Of a DNA stretch of 64,000 nt, positions 31,202 to 40,248 are shown piece by piece. The notes under the pieces were generated by a model. That model saw only the letters and a program-made list of their open reading frames with translations. It searched no databases and had not been told where the DNA came from. Origin of the DNA: Xanthomonas translucens pv. cerealis (GTDB taxonomy: Bacteria > Pseudomonadota > Gammaproteobacteria > Xanthomonadales > Xanthomonadaceae); assembly GCF_006838285.1 (NCBI RefSeq), contig NZ_CP038228.1, positions 2,542,001 to 2,606,000 of the forward strand, written 5' to 3'. The position numbers and the translations under genes are program-made. Each line of letters opens with the position of its first letter. Within the stretch, counting starts at the first letter, position 1.

Positions 31202-31690
31202 ATGGCCAGCCCGCAGGAACTGGAAGAGAAATTCTGGAAGGCGCTCAAGTCCGACCGCACGGTCATGCTCGGCCTGGATGGCGTCGAAGACGGCCATGCG
31301 CGGCCGATGACCGCGCAATTCGAAGGCGAGCGTGGCGGTCCTATCTGGTTCTTCACCTCCAAGGACAACGCCCTGGTGCAGAAACTGGCCCAGAGCCAGC
31401 GGGTGATCGCAGCGTTCAGCGCCAAGGACCACGACCTGTTCGCCAGCATCAGCGGCACGCTCAGCCTGGACAACGATCAGGCAGTGATCGAACGTCTGTG
31501 GAACGGCTTCATAGACGCCTGGTACGAGCAAGGCAAGGACGATCCCAAGCTGGCGCTGCTGCGCCTGGATCCGGACCACGCGCAGATCTGGCTCAACGGC
31601 TCCAGCCTGGTGGCCGGGATTAAAGTGCTGTTCGGCATCGATCCCAAGCGGGACTATCAGGACAAGGTCGCGGACGTGCCGCTACGCTGA
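31202..31690 (+). CDS. Pyridoxamine 5'-phosphate oxidase-like general stress protein
   Basis: 162 residues, starting MASPQELEEKFWKALKSDRTVMLGL. The split-barrel flavin fold is seen in HARPMTAQFEGERGGPIWFFTSKDNALVQ, a pattern of the FMN/FAD-binding 'general stress protein 26' group; a Xanthomonas citri homologue is known as a structure of this kind. Such proteins bind flavin and may reduce an unknown substrate under stress. GGAGA ribosome site before ATG 31202. Stands alone. Confidence 0.87.
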   Translation: MASPQELEEKFWKALKSDRTVMLGLDGVEDGHARPMTAQFEGERGGPIWFFTSKDNALVQKLAQSQRVIAAFSAKDHDLFASISGTLSLDNDQAVIERLWNGFIDAWYEQGKDDPKLALLRLDPDHAQIWLNGSSLVAGIKVLFGIDPKRDYQDKVADVPLR

Positions 31691-31834
31691 GGATCTTCAG
31701 TGCGACGACGATCCAGGGCTGCATGCCTGGATCGTCCTCCGGATACGCGTCGCGCGCCTGATGCGTTGCGGTATCGTCGCCGACCAGCCGCAAGCACCTG
31801 GCATCCCGTTTCATCGCGCGTCCGAAGCGCGCGG

Positions 31835-32893
31835 TCACTCGTACACCGCCAGCATGGCGGCCGCCGCCAGCGCGCGGTTGCGACGCAGCGACCGCGCCAA
31901 TGTCTTTGCGGGCTGAATCGCTGCCGCATCGCCGTGCTGCTCGAGCGCACGCTGCAACCGCGTGGAAAGCCCCCAATCGGTCGAGATGGCTTTCGCGCAT
32001 GCAGCGGACCACTTTTCCAGCATGCCAGCGATCAGTTCCGGATCCGCATGCATTCCAGGATGCTTGGCATACGCATCGCGCAGCACCTGCACAACAGCTA
32101 CCGCTCCCAGGCCATAAAGCAGCGCCAGCAACTGCACCGCATTCGGGTCATCGCGCCCCATGGCCTTTGCATCGCCGGCCATGGCCTTGGCCGACAGCAA
32201 GGTGTGCTCCCACAGCAGTGCGGCGCAGCGGCCGAACACGCTGCCGTCGTCGGCGATGACCGGTTGCAGCAGCGCGGCCAGCACAATCTGGCGCAGGCCC
32301 TTGGTGCCGAGCAAGGCCACCGCGCGCTCCAGATTCTCGATCGGCTCGGCCTGGCGGCGGTACGCGGTGCTGTTGGCGATGCGCAACAGGTTGCCGGCCA
32401 GCGCCGGATCCTGGCCGAGAATCGCCGCGATGGCCTGCGCGTCGGCATTGGGATCGTTGATGGCGCGGGTGAGCTGCGGCAAGAGCTGCGGGCGGCGCGG
32501 GGTATAGCGCGGATGCGCGTCGAGACGCGCCAGTACCGCCACCGCCGCGGTGACGACCTCGGCCTGCGCGGCGCGCGATGCTGCGCTCGGTTCGGGCGCA
32601 GGCACGCCGGCGAACGCCAGCGCGTACAGACGCAGTAGCAGGGAGGCTTCCTGTTCGGCAGAGAGTTCGGCGGCAGCTGCGGCCACACCATGCCCGGACT
32701 CCACCGTAATCGCTGCATCCGCGCCGGCATCTTCGGCGGCGGCACTGTGCGCAGACATTGCGGCCGGTTGCACGACGACGGTCGGTACCGCCGTTCCGCG
32801 CTGGCGTCCACGCCGCCACATCCAGCCACCGATGCCCAGCAGCAGCGCGACGGCAACGCCTGCAATCCACATCGACGGCACGATCATCTTCAT
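31835..32893 (-). CDS. Membrane-anchored HDOD-domain protein
   Basis: 352 residues from ATG 32893: one N-terminal membrane helix (MWIAGVAVALLLGIGGWMW) with a basic RRGRQRG stop-transfer, an Ala-rich linker, then an HDOD domain at about 120-330. LPQLTRAINDPNADAQAIAAIL and DPALAGNLLRIANSTAYRR are the core HDOD motifs. HDOD proteins lack HD catalytic metal ligands and act as signalling scaffolds, often with c-di-GMP enzymes. The membrane anchor is typical of a xanthomonad subgroup. No partner gene adjacent. Confidence 0.85.
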   Translation of the reverse strand: MKMIVPSMWIAGVAVALLLGIGGWMWRRGRQRGTAVPTVVVQPAAMSAHSAAAEDAGADAAITVESGHGVAAAAAELSAEQEASLLLRLYALAFAGVPAPEPSAASRAAQAEVVTAAVAVLARLDAHPRYTPRRPQLLPQLTRAINDPNADAQAIAAILGQDPALAGNLLRIANSTAYRRQAEPIENLERAVALLGTKGLRQIVLAALLQPVIADDGSVFGRCAALLWEHTLLSAKAMAGDAKAMGRDDPNAVQLLALLYGLGAVAVVQVLRDAYAKHPGMHADPELIAGMLEKWSAACAKAISTDWGLSTRLQRALEQHGDAAAIQPAKTLARSLRRNRALAAAAMLAVYE

Positions 32894-33044
32894 CCGCGAA
32901 GTCGCCAAGTTCCCCACCCGGCCGGAGGCGCATCCCTGTCCAGGCGCGCCAGGACATTCAAACATGGCGCGCCATTTCTTGCTTGAACGCCGGCGCCTGC
33001 CTGCATGCGAACGCCCGGCGACCGCGCCACGCCGCCGCGCACGC

Positions 33045-33523
33045 TCAGGGCGTCGGCGAAGTGGCCGCGCGATGGCCGTAGCTGAACACCCGCGTCAGCT
33101 TCCAGCCGTCCTTGCGCTGGCGCCACACCATCACGAATTTGGGGATGCCCTCGCAACGGCCGGTGACCAGCTCGCAGAAGCCAGGCTCGCCTGCCTCTAT
33201 CGCACCGAAGTCCTTGAGCGGGTAGACCCGCAGCGTGCCGGCCACCAATTCGCGGCGCACCTTGCCGCAGATCCACTTGCGCGTGTTGTCGACGACGCTC
33301 TTGCGGTCCCAGGTGACACCGCCCTGGTCGTGATAGAACTCCACGTCGGGCACGAACAGTTGCTCGAACGCCGCCAGCTCGCAGGTGTTGTAGGCGCCGA
33401 ACAGGCGCTGATCCAGCGCCGCGACCTTGTCGAACAGCGGTCGGCAGTCCCGTCCTCGCTCGGCTCCGCGGCGCGCGCCGTCGCCGTGCACGCCATCAAC
33501 AACACCCATCCCGATGCCTGCAT
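33045..33523 (-). pseudogene. NTF2-like secreted protein (DUF4440) with one frameshift
   Basis: ATG 33523 starts a signal peptide MQASGWVLLMACTATARAA followed by EPSED; at the GGG codon 33451-33449 the frame must shift by one base to continue as DCRPLFDKVAALDQRLFGAY, FVPDVEFYHDQGG, and the C-terminal FVMVWRQRKDGWKLTRVFSYGHR. The latter segments are a complete NTF2-like/SnoaL-type fold. One extra G in the GGG run would restore a 159-residue secreted protein. Either a true frameshift or a homopolymer sequencing error. If real, the mature part would not be exported. Function of the family is varied and undefined here. Confidence 0.75.
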
Positions 33524-33695
33524 ACGCCGTCTCCCGTTCGTCGATGCCTCACTATGGGCCACCCCAGGCAGCGGCCGCGATGGCGCCCAGACGCATGCGA
33601 AGCGGTGCGCGAGACGGCGGCGAACGGCAGACAGGCCATGGGCTGCAACACCGCCAGCAAGCACGCCACCGCCGGCGCCTGCAACCGTCGGTGGC

Positions 33696-36600
33696 CTACA
33701 TATTGCGCCGGTATTCGCCGCCCACCGCGTACAGAGCGTGGCTGATCTGTCCAAGGCTATGGGTCTTCACCGCCTGCATCAGCGCGGCGAAGACGTTGCG
33801 GCGTTCGCGCGCAGCACGCTTCAGATAGCCGAGGCCCACTGCATCGCCAGGAGCCGGCAGGCCCGACGCTTCGGCCTGTTCCGGCTGCACCGGCACCATG
33901 CCGTTACGGCGCTGCTGCCAGTCGTGCACGTTGGCGATCTGCTGGCACTTCTCTTCCTGGGTGGAGCGGATCAGCTCGATCTGGGTCGCGGTCTCGCCGG
34001 CGTGCTGCCTGGGCAGGAAGGTGTTGACCCCGACCAGCGGCAGGCTGCCGTCGTGCTTCTTGTGCTCGTAGTACAGGCTCTCTTCCTGGATCTTGCCGCG
34101 CTGGTACATGGTGTCCATCGCGCCGAGCACGCCGCCGCGCTCGCTGATCGCCTCGAATTCCTTGTACACCGCCTCCTCCACCAGATCGGTGAGCTGCTCG
34201 ACGATGAAGCTGCCCTGCCACGGGTTCTCGCAGAAGTTCAGCCCCAGCTCCTGGTTGATGATCATCTGGATCGCCACCGCGCGGCGCACGCTTTCCTCGG
34301 TCGGGGTGGTGATCGCCTCGTCGTAGGCGTTGGTGTGCAGGCTGTTGCAGTTGTCGAACAACGCGTACAGCGCCTGCAGCGTAGTGCGGATGTCGTTGAA
34401 CTGGATCTCCTGCGCATGCAGCGAGCGGCCGGAGGTCTGGATGTGGTATTTCATCATTTGGCTGCGTTCGTTGCCGCCGTAGCGCTCGCGCATCGCGCGC
34501 GCCCAGATGCGCCGCGCCACGCGGCCGATCGCGGTGTACTCCGGATCCATGCCGTTGCTGAAGAAGAAGCTCAGGTTCGGCGCGAAATCGTCGATGCGCA
34601 TGCCGCGCGCCAGGTAGTACTCGACGATGGTGAAACCGTTGCTCAGGGTGAAGGCGAGCTGGCTGATCGGGTTGGCGCCGGCCTCTGCGATGTGGTAACC
34701 GGAGATCGACACCGAATAGAAGTTGCGCACCTTGTGCTCGACGAAATACTGCTGGATGTCGCCCATCATGCGCAGCGCGAATTCGGTGCTGAAGATGCAG
34801 GTGTTCTGCGCCTGGTCCTCCTTGAGAATGTCGGCCTGCACCGTGCCGCGCACGCTGGACAGGGTCTGCGCCTTGATCTGCGCATAGGTCTGCGCGTCGA
34901 CCAATTGATCGCCGCTGACCCCGAGCAAGGCCAGACCCAGGCCGTCGTTGCTCGGCGGCAGCGCGCCGTGGTAGCGCGGCCGCTGCCGGCCTTCGAACAC
35001 TGCATCCAGGGTCCGTTCGGCCTGCGCCCAGCGCTGTGCATCGGCCTTGAGATACTTTTCCACCTGCTGGTCGATGGCGGTGTTCATGAACATCGCCAGG
35101 ATCATCGGCGCCGGGCCGTTGATGGTCATCGACACGCTGGTGGTCGGCGCGCACAGGTCAAAGCCGGAATACAGCTTCTTCATGTCGTCCAGGGTGGGAA
35201 TATTCACCCCGGAATTGCCGATCTTGCCGTAGATGTCCGGGCGCGGCGCCGGATCCTCGCCGTACAGGGTGACGCTGTCGAAGGCGGTGGACAGGCGCGC
35301 GGCCGGCTGGCCCACGCTCAGGTAGTGGAAGCGGCGGTTGGTGCGCTCCGGCGTGCCTTCGCCGGCGAACATGCGGATCGGGTCCTCGCCTGCTCGGCGG
35401 TACGGATAGACGCCCCCGGTATAGGGATAGCTGCCGGGCAGGTTCTCCTTGCCGAGGAAGCTCAGCAGTTCGCCCCAGCTCTTGTAGCGCGGCGCGGCGA
35501 TCTTCGGGATCGGCTGGTGGCTCAGCGACTGGCGATAGTTCTCCACGCGGATCGCCTTGCCGCGCACTGCGTACTCGGTAACCGCGTCGGTGATCGATTT
35601 CAGTCGCTGCGGCCACTCGCGCAGCAACTTCAGCGACTCGCTGGACAGCGTCTGCAGTGCGTCGTTGTAGCGCTGGCGCAACAGCAGCAGGCTCGCATCG
35701 ACCACATCGACCGCAGCGGCGCGGGCGGACGGCTGCAGGTCCTCGACCGGATAAAGCTCCAGCTGCCCGGGCAACTGCGGGTCCTGCAGTGCGTGCAGCG
35801 ACTGCCAGAACGATTGTGCGCGGTCGGCGGCCTCGGCCTGGCGCTCGATGCCGGCGTTGAGCGCGCGGCCCTGTTCGGCGATCTCGGCCAGGTAGCGCAC
35901 GCGCGCGCCGGGAATCAACACCGTGGAGCGCGGCTCCTTGAGCGTGGTGTCCAGCTGCGGTTGGAAGTCGCACTGCAGTGCCAACGCGATGCGGCCGGCG
36001 CCGCCAGCCGTTCCGGCGTCCGTCACCGGCGCCGCGAGGCCCAGCTTCGCGCGCAGCAAGCGGCACAGATTGACGAACATCCAGCTGATGCCGGGATCGT
36101 TGAACTGGCTGGCGATGGTCGGATACACCGGCACCGCCGCGTCCTCCAACTGGAACGCGGCGCGGTTGCGCCGCCATTGCTTGCGCACGTCGCGCAGCGC
36201 GTCCTCGGCGCCGCGCCGGTCGTACTTGTTCAGCACCACCAGCTCGGCGAAGTCGAGCATGTCGATCTTTTCCAGCTGGCTCGGCGCGCCGTAATCGCTG
36301 GTCATCACGTACACCGGAAAATCGACCAGATCCACGATCTCCGAATCGCTCTGGCCGATGCCGGCGGTCTCCACGATCACCAGGTCGTAGCCGATGCCTT
36401 TCAGGAACGCGATGCAGTCCTTCAGCACACGGTTAGTGGCCGCATGCTGGCGCCGCGTGGCCATCGAGCGCATGTACACGCGCGGGCTGCGCAGGGCGTT
36501 CATGCGGATGCGGTCGCCGAGCAGCGCGCCGCCGGTGCGGCGCCGGCTCGGGTCCACCGATACCACTGCGATGCGCATCTTTGGGAAGCCGGCCAGGAAG

Positions 36601-37340
36601 CGGTTGAGCAATTCGTCGGTGACCGAGGACTTGCCGGCGCCGCCGGTCCCGGTCAGGCCGATGACCGGCGCTGCGCGCCGCTCGCGGGGCCCGGGACTGG
36701 GGACTCGGGACTCGGAAGTGCCCGGCAGGCCGGATTGCCACTGCTTGTGCAGCAGCGCCAGTTCCGCTTCGGAGAACGCGCCATCCTCGAGCGCCGACAG
36801 CATCCTGCCGATGCCGATCTCATCGTCGATGCCGGGGAGCGAGGCGCCGGCCTGCTCCGCGTCCCGAGTCCCCAGTCCCGAGTCCCGACCGCGCGCGGCG
36901 CGGACTACCACGTCCTCGATCATCTCCACCAGCCCCATCTTCATGCCGTCGTTGGGGTGGTAGATGCGTTCCACGCCGTAGGCCTGCAGCTCGGCGATCT
37001 CCTCCGGGGTGATGGTGCCGCCACCGCCGCCGAACACCCGCACATGGCCGGCGCCGCGTTCGCGCAGCGTGTCCACCATGTACTTGAAATACTCGACGTG
37101 GCCACCCTGGTAGGACGACAGCGCGATCGCATCGGCGTCCTCCTGCAACGCGGCGCGCACCACGTCCTCGACGCTGCGGTTGTGGCCGAGATGGATCACC
37201 TCCGCGCCTTGCGCCTGGATCAGCCGGCGCATGATGTTGATCGCCGCGTCGTGGCCGTCGAACAGGCTGGCAGCGGTGACGAAGCGCAGCGGGCTGGTGT
37301 CGGCTTGCGGCAGCGGCACGCGAGACGCGGGAATGCTCAT
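33696..37340 (-). CDS. icmF: Fused acyl-CoA mutase IcmF (B12 domain, GTPase chaperone, mutase)
   Basis: 1214 residues. N-terminal B12 domain with FDGHDAAINIMRR (His base ligand), GHNRSVEDVV and SSYQGGHVEYF; central MeaI-like GTPase with Walker A GLTGTGGAGKSS (Lys237), ETAGIGQSD and NKYDRRGAEDA; large C-terminal mutase barrel including FHYLSVGQPAARLSTAFDS and SISGYHIAEAGA. IcmF isomerises isobutyryl-CoA and n-butyryl-CoA with adenosylcobalamin; GTP hydrolysis supports cofactor loading. The linker between B12 and GTPase domains is built partly from two inverted copies of a heptamer repeat (36691-36715, 36861-36889). ATG 37340 is the first plausible start. No B12 biosynthesis genes are nearby. 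Confidence 0.93.
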   Translation of the reverse strand: MSIPASRVPLPQADTSPLRFVTAASLFDGHDAAINIMRRLIQAQGAEVIHLGHNRSVEDVVRAALQEDADAIALSSYQGGHVEYFKYMVDTLRERGAGHVRVFGGGGGTITPEEIAELQAYGVERIYHPNDGMKMGLVEMIEDVVVRAARGRDSGLGTRDAEQAGASLPGIDDEIGIGRMLSALEDGAFSEAELALLHKQWQSGLPGTSESRVPSPGPRERRAAPVIGLTGTGGAGKSSVTDELLNRFLAGFPKMRIAVVSVDPSRRRTGGALLGDRIRMNALRSPRVYMRSMATRRQHAATNRVLKDCIAFLKGIGYDLVIVETAGIGQSDSEIVDLVDFPVYVMTSDYGAPSQLEKIDMLDFAELVVLNKYDRRGAEDALRDVRKQWRRNRAAFQLEDAAVPVYPTIASQFNDPGISWMFVNLCRLLRAKLGLAAPVTDAGTAGGAGRIALALQCDFQPQLDTTLKEPRSTVLIPGARVRYLAEIAEQGRALNAGIERQAEAADRAQSFWQSLHALQDPQLPGQLELYPVEDLQPSARAAAVDVVDASLLLLRQRYNDALQTLSSESLKLLREWPQRLKSITDAVTEYAVRGKAIRVENYRQSLSHQPIPKIAAPRYKSWGELLSFLGKENLPGSYPYTGGVYPYRRAGEDPIRMFAGEGTPERTNRRFHYLSVGQPAARLSTAFDSVTLYGEDPAPRPDIYGKIGNSGVNIPTLDDMKKLYSGFDLCAPTTSVSMTINGPAPMILAMFMNTAIDQQVEKYLKADAQRWAQAERTLDAVFEGRQRPRYHGALPPSNDGLGLALLGVSGDQLVDAQTYAQIKAQTLSSVRGTVQADILKEDQAQNTCIFSTEFALRMMGDIQQYFVEHKVRNFYSVSISGYHIAEAGANPISQLAFTLSNGFTIVEYYLARGMRIDDFAPNLSFFFSNGMDPEYTAIGRVARRIWARAMRERYGGNERSQMMKYHIQTSGRSLHAQEIQFNDIRTTLQALYALFDNCNSLHTNAYDEAITTPTEESVRRAVAIQMIINQELGLNFCENPWQGSFIVEQLTDLVEEAVYKEFEAISERGGVLGAMDTMYQRGKIQEESLYYEHKKHDGSLPLVGVNTFLPRQHAGETATQIELIRSTQEEKCQQIANVHDWQQRRNGMVPVQPEQAEASGLPAPGDAVGLGYLKRAARERRNVFAALMQAVKTHSLGQISHALYAVGGEYRRNM
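36691..36715. repeat. Heptamer repeat (GGGACTS) inside icmF
   Basis: Tandem GGGACTG-GGGACTC-GGGACTC on the plus strand, coding on the minus strand for SESRVPSPG in the linker just before the GTPase domain. The 19-bp sequence GGGACTGGGGACTCGGGAC recurs in inverse orientation at 36861-36889, giving an inverted repeat about 145 bp apart. Confidence 0.85.
36861..36889. repeat. Second, inverted heptamer repeat inside icmF
   Basis: Reads GGGACTC-GGGACTG-GGGACTC-GGGAC on the minus strand and codes for RDSGLGTRDAE, in the linker after the B12-binding domain. Inverse partner of 36691-36715; same family as 50875-50894 and 61999-62047. Confidence 0.85.
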
Positions 37341-37571
37341 CGGGACGACATCGGCAAGAGAATGCCGCGATTCTAGGCGGCCCGCGCAGTGCGGGCAGGT
37401 TGCGCTGCAACATGCGGCGGTGATCGCGCCGTCTGCAAAAAGACGGCAACGCAGCGCCACGGACGCCAGCTATGCGCTAGATGAATGCGACGGCGCGGCG
37501 CGTCAACAGCGGCGCCGCCTGCCGCGTTCGCGTTTGGCGTCGGCACACCGCCGATGTCCCTGGAGAATCGC

Positions 37572-37886
37572 ATGTCCATTCGTCCTTTGCTGCTGGCTTC
37601 GCTGCTCGGCAGCGCGCTCGCCGGCGGCCTGCTGGCCGGGCCCGCGCAGGCGCGCCCGGTGCTGGAACCGTCGGTGCAGAGCGCACCGCCGCCGCGCTTC
37701 GAACGCGTGGTGGTGCGACCGGGCTACGTCTGGACGCCGGGCTACTGGCATTGGAACGGCCACCGCCATGTCTGGGTCGAAGGCCGCTACGTGGTCGAAC
37801 GCCCGGGCTATGTCTACGTCGACCCGCGCTGGGAACATCGTGGCCCCGGCTATTGCTTCCATGACGGCTATTGGCGGCATCGCTAG
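37572..37886 (+). CDS. YXWGXW repeat-containing exported protein
   Basis: 104 residues with a signal peptide (LLASLLGSALAGGLLAGPAQA, cleavage near 27). The mature part has PGYVWTPGYWHWNGHRHVWVEG and PGYVYVDPRWEHRGPGYCFHDGYW: aromatic YxWxxGxW-type repeats of a small periplasmic or surface protein family of unknown role. GGAG ribosome site 7 bases before the ATG. Confidence 0.85.
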   Translation: MSIRPLLLASLLGSALAGGLLAGPAQARPVLEPSVQSAPPPRFERVVVRPGYVWTPGYWHWNGHRHVWVEGRYVVERPGYVYVDPRWEHRGPGYCFHDGYWRHR

Positions 37887-38123
37887 CGCGTGGCCTGGTG
37901 GCGACCGCCGCCGACATGCTGCGCGGCGACGTAACCGCCCAACCCAGCTTTGCGATAGAGTGCGTATCGCCGCGCCCTGCCGGTTCTCGAGAACACGCAT
38001 GTCCAGGCATTCGCTATCGCATGCGTCCTTCACGGCGTTGCTGCAGGCGCATGCCGTTCGCGCCGGCGCCGGGGCAGCGCCGCTCGCGCGGAGCCCACGC
38101 CCGCGGCGCATGGGCCGCTAGCG

Positions 38124-38672
38124 ATGCCGTGGCGCACGCCGCCGGGAACCTATGCGATCGCGATCACCGTGGTGGCGGTGGCGATCGCCAGCGTGGCGGC
38201 CTGGCGCGAACGGCCCACCGACGCAGCCTCGGGCCGCCGACTCGGCGACGCCATCGGCCACACCGCAGTCGCGCTCGCGGCGCGCAAACCCGCCGCGCCC
38301 ATCACCGTTAGCGCACCGGCCGCGCCCACTGCCGCCAGCATCGGCGACGCCCCCCACTTCGACGGCCACGGCCGGTTGCTGCCGGACCCGGCCTTGCGGC
38401 GCTATCTGGATCGCTACCTGAGCGCGCTGGACGCACCGGCGCTGGCGACCCAGCGCCGGCGCCTGGATGACGATCTCGCCTCCGACATGCCCGCCGCACA
38501 GGCGCAACAGGTGCTTGCCTGGTTCGATCGCTACGCCGCCTATCTGCGGGCCGACGCCGCGGCGTCCGCGCGCGGCGCCGGTTCCGCGCAGCACGCGCAG
38601 GAGTTACGCGAACGCCTGCTCGGGCCGCAAGCGGCCGCGGCGTTCTTCGCCGACGCAAGTGCCACCCACTGA
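38124..38672 (+). CDS. C-terminally truncated lipase-chaperone (Lif)-like protein
   Basis: 182 residues with an N-terminal membrane anchor (YAIAITVVAVAIASVAAW), a variable linker, then the first mini-domain of a lipase foldase: FDGHGRLLPDPALRRYLDRYLSAL and LAWFDRYAAYLRA, ending LLGPQAAAAFFADASATH. Compare the Lif signature RxxFDYY-x-SALGE; the Phe-Asp-Tyr core is Leu-Asp-Arg here. Normal Lif proteins are about 300-350 residues and have a second mini-domain that is absent, and no lipase gene is next to it. I read it as a truncated, probably non-functional foldase or a relic, though the frame is intact. Confidence 0.6.
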   Translation: MPWRTPPGTYAIAITVVAVAIASVAAWRERPTDAASGRRLGDAIGHTAVALAARKPAAPITVSAPAAPTAASIGDAPHFDGHGRLLPDPALRRYLDRYLSALDAPALATQRRRLDDDLASDMPAAQAQQVLAWFDRYAAYLRADAAASARGAGSAQHAQELRERLLGPQAAAAFFADASATH

Positions 38673-38937
38673 AGCCGCACCGCGGCGGCCGTGCGGCGGC
38701 GGCGCGACGGCCTCGGCACCGCTACCAGCGTCGCAAAAGGTAGCGAGATGCCCGCGGCGCATGGCGCGACGCCAAGGCCCAAACGACTGCGCGACACACC
38801 GACAATTGCTTTAAAATGCGCCTATCGCGACGATCAGGACCCGTTCCGGAACCCGTCGCGTTTTTCGTTTTGCGCACCCTCACTAGGAAGTTCCTGGAAC
38901 TAAGGTGTCCCACACCTGCAACGCCAGCGGAGCCCCA

Positions 38938-40038
38938 ATGCTTTTCGAAACGCTAGCCACCACCGGCCACGAACATGTCGTCTTCTGCCACAACCGCGAC
39001 GTGGGCCTGCAGGCGATCATCGCCATCCACAACACCGTGCTCGGCCCCGCGCTGGGCGGCGTGCGCATGCGCCCCTATCCCAACACCGAGGCCGCGCTGC
39101 AGGACGCGCTGCAGCTCAGCCGCACGATGACCTACAAGAACGCGCTTGCAGGGCTGAACATCGGCGGTGGCAAGGCGGTGATCATCGGCGACCCCAAGGC
39201 CGACAAGTCCGAGGCGCTGTTCCGCGCCTTCGGCCGCTACGTGGATTCGCTGGGCGGGCGCTACATTACCGCCGAGGACGTCGGCACCGACGTCAACGAC
39301 ATGGAGCAGATCTACCTGGAGACCGAATACGTCACCGGCGTGCACCAGGTGCACGGCGGCTCCGGCGACCCGGCCCCGTTCACCGCCTATGGCGCGCTGC
39401 AGGCGCTGATGGCCTCGCTGCAGCGCAAGCTCGGCCACGAGGAGATCGGCAAGGCCAGCATCGCCGTGCAGGGCCTGGGCCACATCGGCATGGAGCTGGC
39501 GAAACTGCTGAAGGAGCGCGGCGCCAAGCTGTACGTCACCGATCTGGACCAGGCGCTGGTGGATCGCGCGGTCGCCGAATACGGCGCCGAGGCGGTCAAG
39601 CCGGACGAGATCTACGACGTGGCCGCCGACGTGCTGGCGCCGTGCGCGCTGGAAAGCGCGATCGACGAAGCCACGCTGCCGCGGCTGAAGGCGAAGATCA
39701 TCTGCGGCACCGCCAACAACCAGCTGGCCAACGCCGCAGTGGGCGAAGAACTGCACCGCCGCGGCATCCTCTATGCCCCGGACTACGCGGTCAACGCCGG
39801 CGGGGTGATGAACGTGTCGCTGGAGATCGACGGCTACAATCGCGAACGCGCGATGCGCCTGATCCGCAGCCTGTACCACAACCTGGGCAAGATCTTCGAC
39901 CTCTCCGAGCGCGACAACATCCCGCCGCAGCAGGCCGCCGACCGCATCGCCGAAGCGCGCATGCACGCCATCGGCAAGCTCAAGCTGCCGCTGGGCCGCA
40001 CCGCCCCGCGCTCGATGGGGCATCTGCGCGGCGAGTAG
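38938..40038 (+). CDS. Leucine dehydrogenase (Glu/Leu/Phe/Val dehydrogenase family)
   Basis: 366 residues. The Gly-rich catalytic segment LNIGGGKAV with Lys79, the MRPYPNTEAALQDALQLS region and a Rossmann motif VQGLGHIGMELA identify an NAD-dependent branched-chain amino-acid dehydrogenase that deaminates Leu/Ile/Val to 2-oxo acids. ATG 38938 has GCGGAG upstream and matches homologue N-termini (MLFETLATTGHE); a GTG at 38905 in frame is less likely. A TTTAAAATG sequence near 38810 may be the promoter. With icmF 1.6 kb away it fits branched-chain acyl metabolism, by inference. Confidence 0.92.
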   Translation: MLFETLATTGHEHVVFCHNRDVGLQAIIAIHNTVLGPALGGVRMRPYPNTEAALQDALQLSRTMTYKNALAGLNIGGGKAVIIGDPKADKSEALFRAFGRYVDSLGGRYITAEDVGTDVNDMEQIYLETEYVTGVHQVHGGSGDPAPFTAYGALQALMASLQRKLGHEEIGKASIAVQGLGHIGMELAKLLKERGAKLYVTDLDQALVDRAVAEYGAEAVKPDEIYDVAADVLAPCALESAIDEATLPRLKAKIICGTANNQLANAAVGEELHRRGILYAPDYAVNAGGVMNVSLEIDGYNRERAMRLIRSLYHNLGKIFDLSERDNIPPQQAADRIAEARMHAIGKLKLPLGRTAPRSMGHLRGE

Positions 40039-40060
40039 GCGAGCGAACAGCAAAACCTTT

Positions 40061-40158
40061 CGACGCACAGCGCGTCGGGACTGAAGTGCCTGCCACAATA
40101 AGCCGGCACGGCATCACCGAGCCCGAACGTCCCTGTAAGCGACTTCAGCCGCGAAGAG
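40061..40158. repeat. Degenerate REP-like element
   Basis: Shares the 17-bp CGCGTCGGGACTGAAGT (40071-40087) with the perfect inverted element at 56954-57019, and has a facing CGACTTCAGCCGCGA (about 40139-40153). It sits between the convergent ends of the leucine dehydrogenase and autotransporter genes, where such elements often act as terminators or mRNA stabilisers. One arm is eroded. Confidence 0.6.
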
Positions 40159-40248
40159 GGAAGAGGGAAACCCAACGCCGCCTCGGCACGTAGAGGCCGC
40201 AGCCTCCACGGTAAATAAAGCGCGGGCCGCAAGCATGCCCGCACTGCA

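Noticed and set aside
33045..33509. Start MGVVDGVHGD for the NTF2-like gene
   Set aside because: This N-terminus is the signal-peptide DNA read in the wrong frame; a one-base shift at 33450 explains it better.
32550..37376. Very long open frame on the plus strand opposite icmF, the NTF2-like gene and the HDOD gene
   Set aside because: Composition is Gln/His/Arg/Ala-rich with no family motif. It is the expected mirror of GC-biased third positions in the true minus-strand genes.
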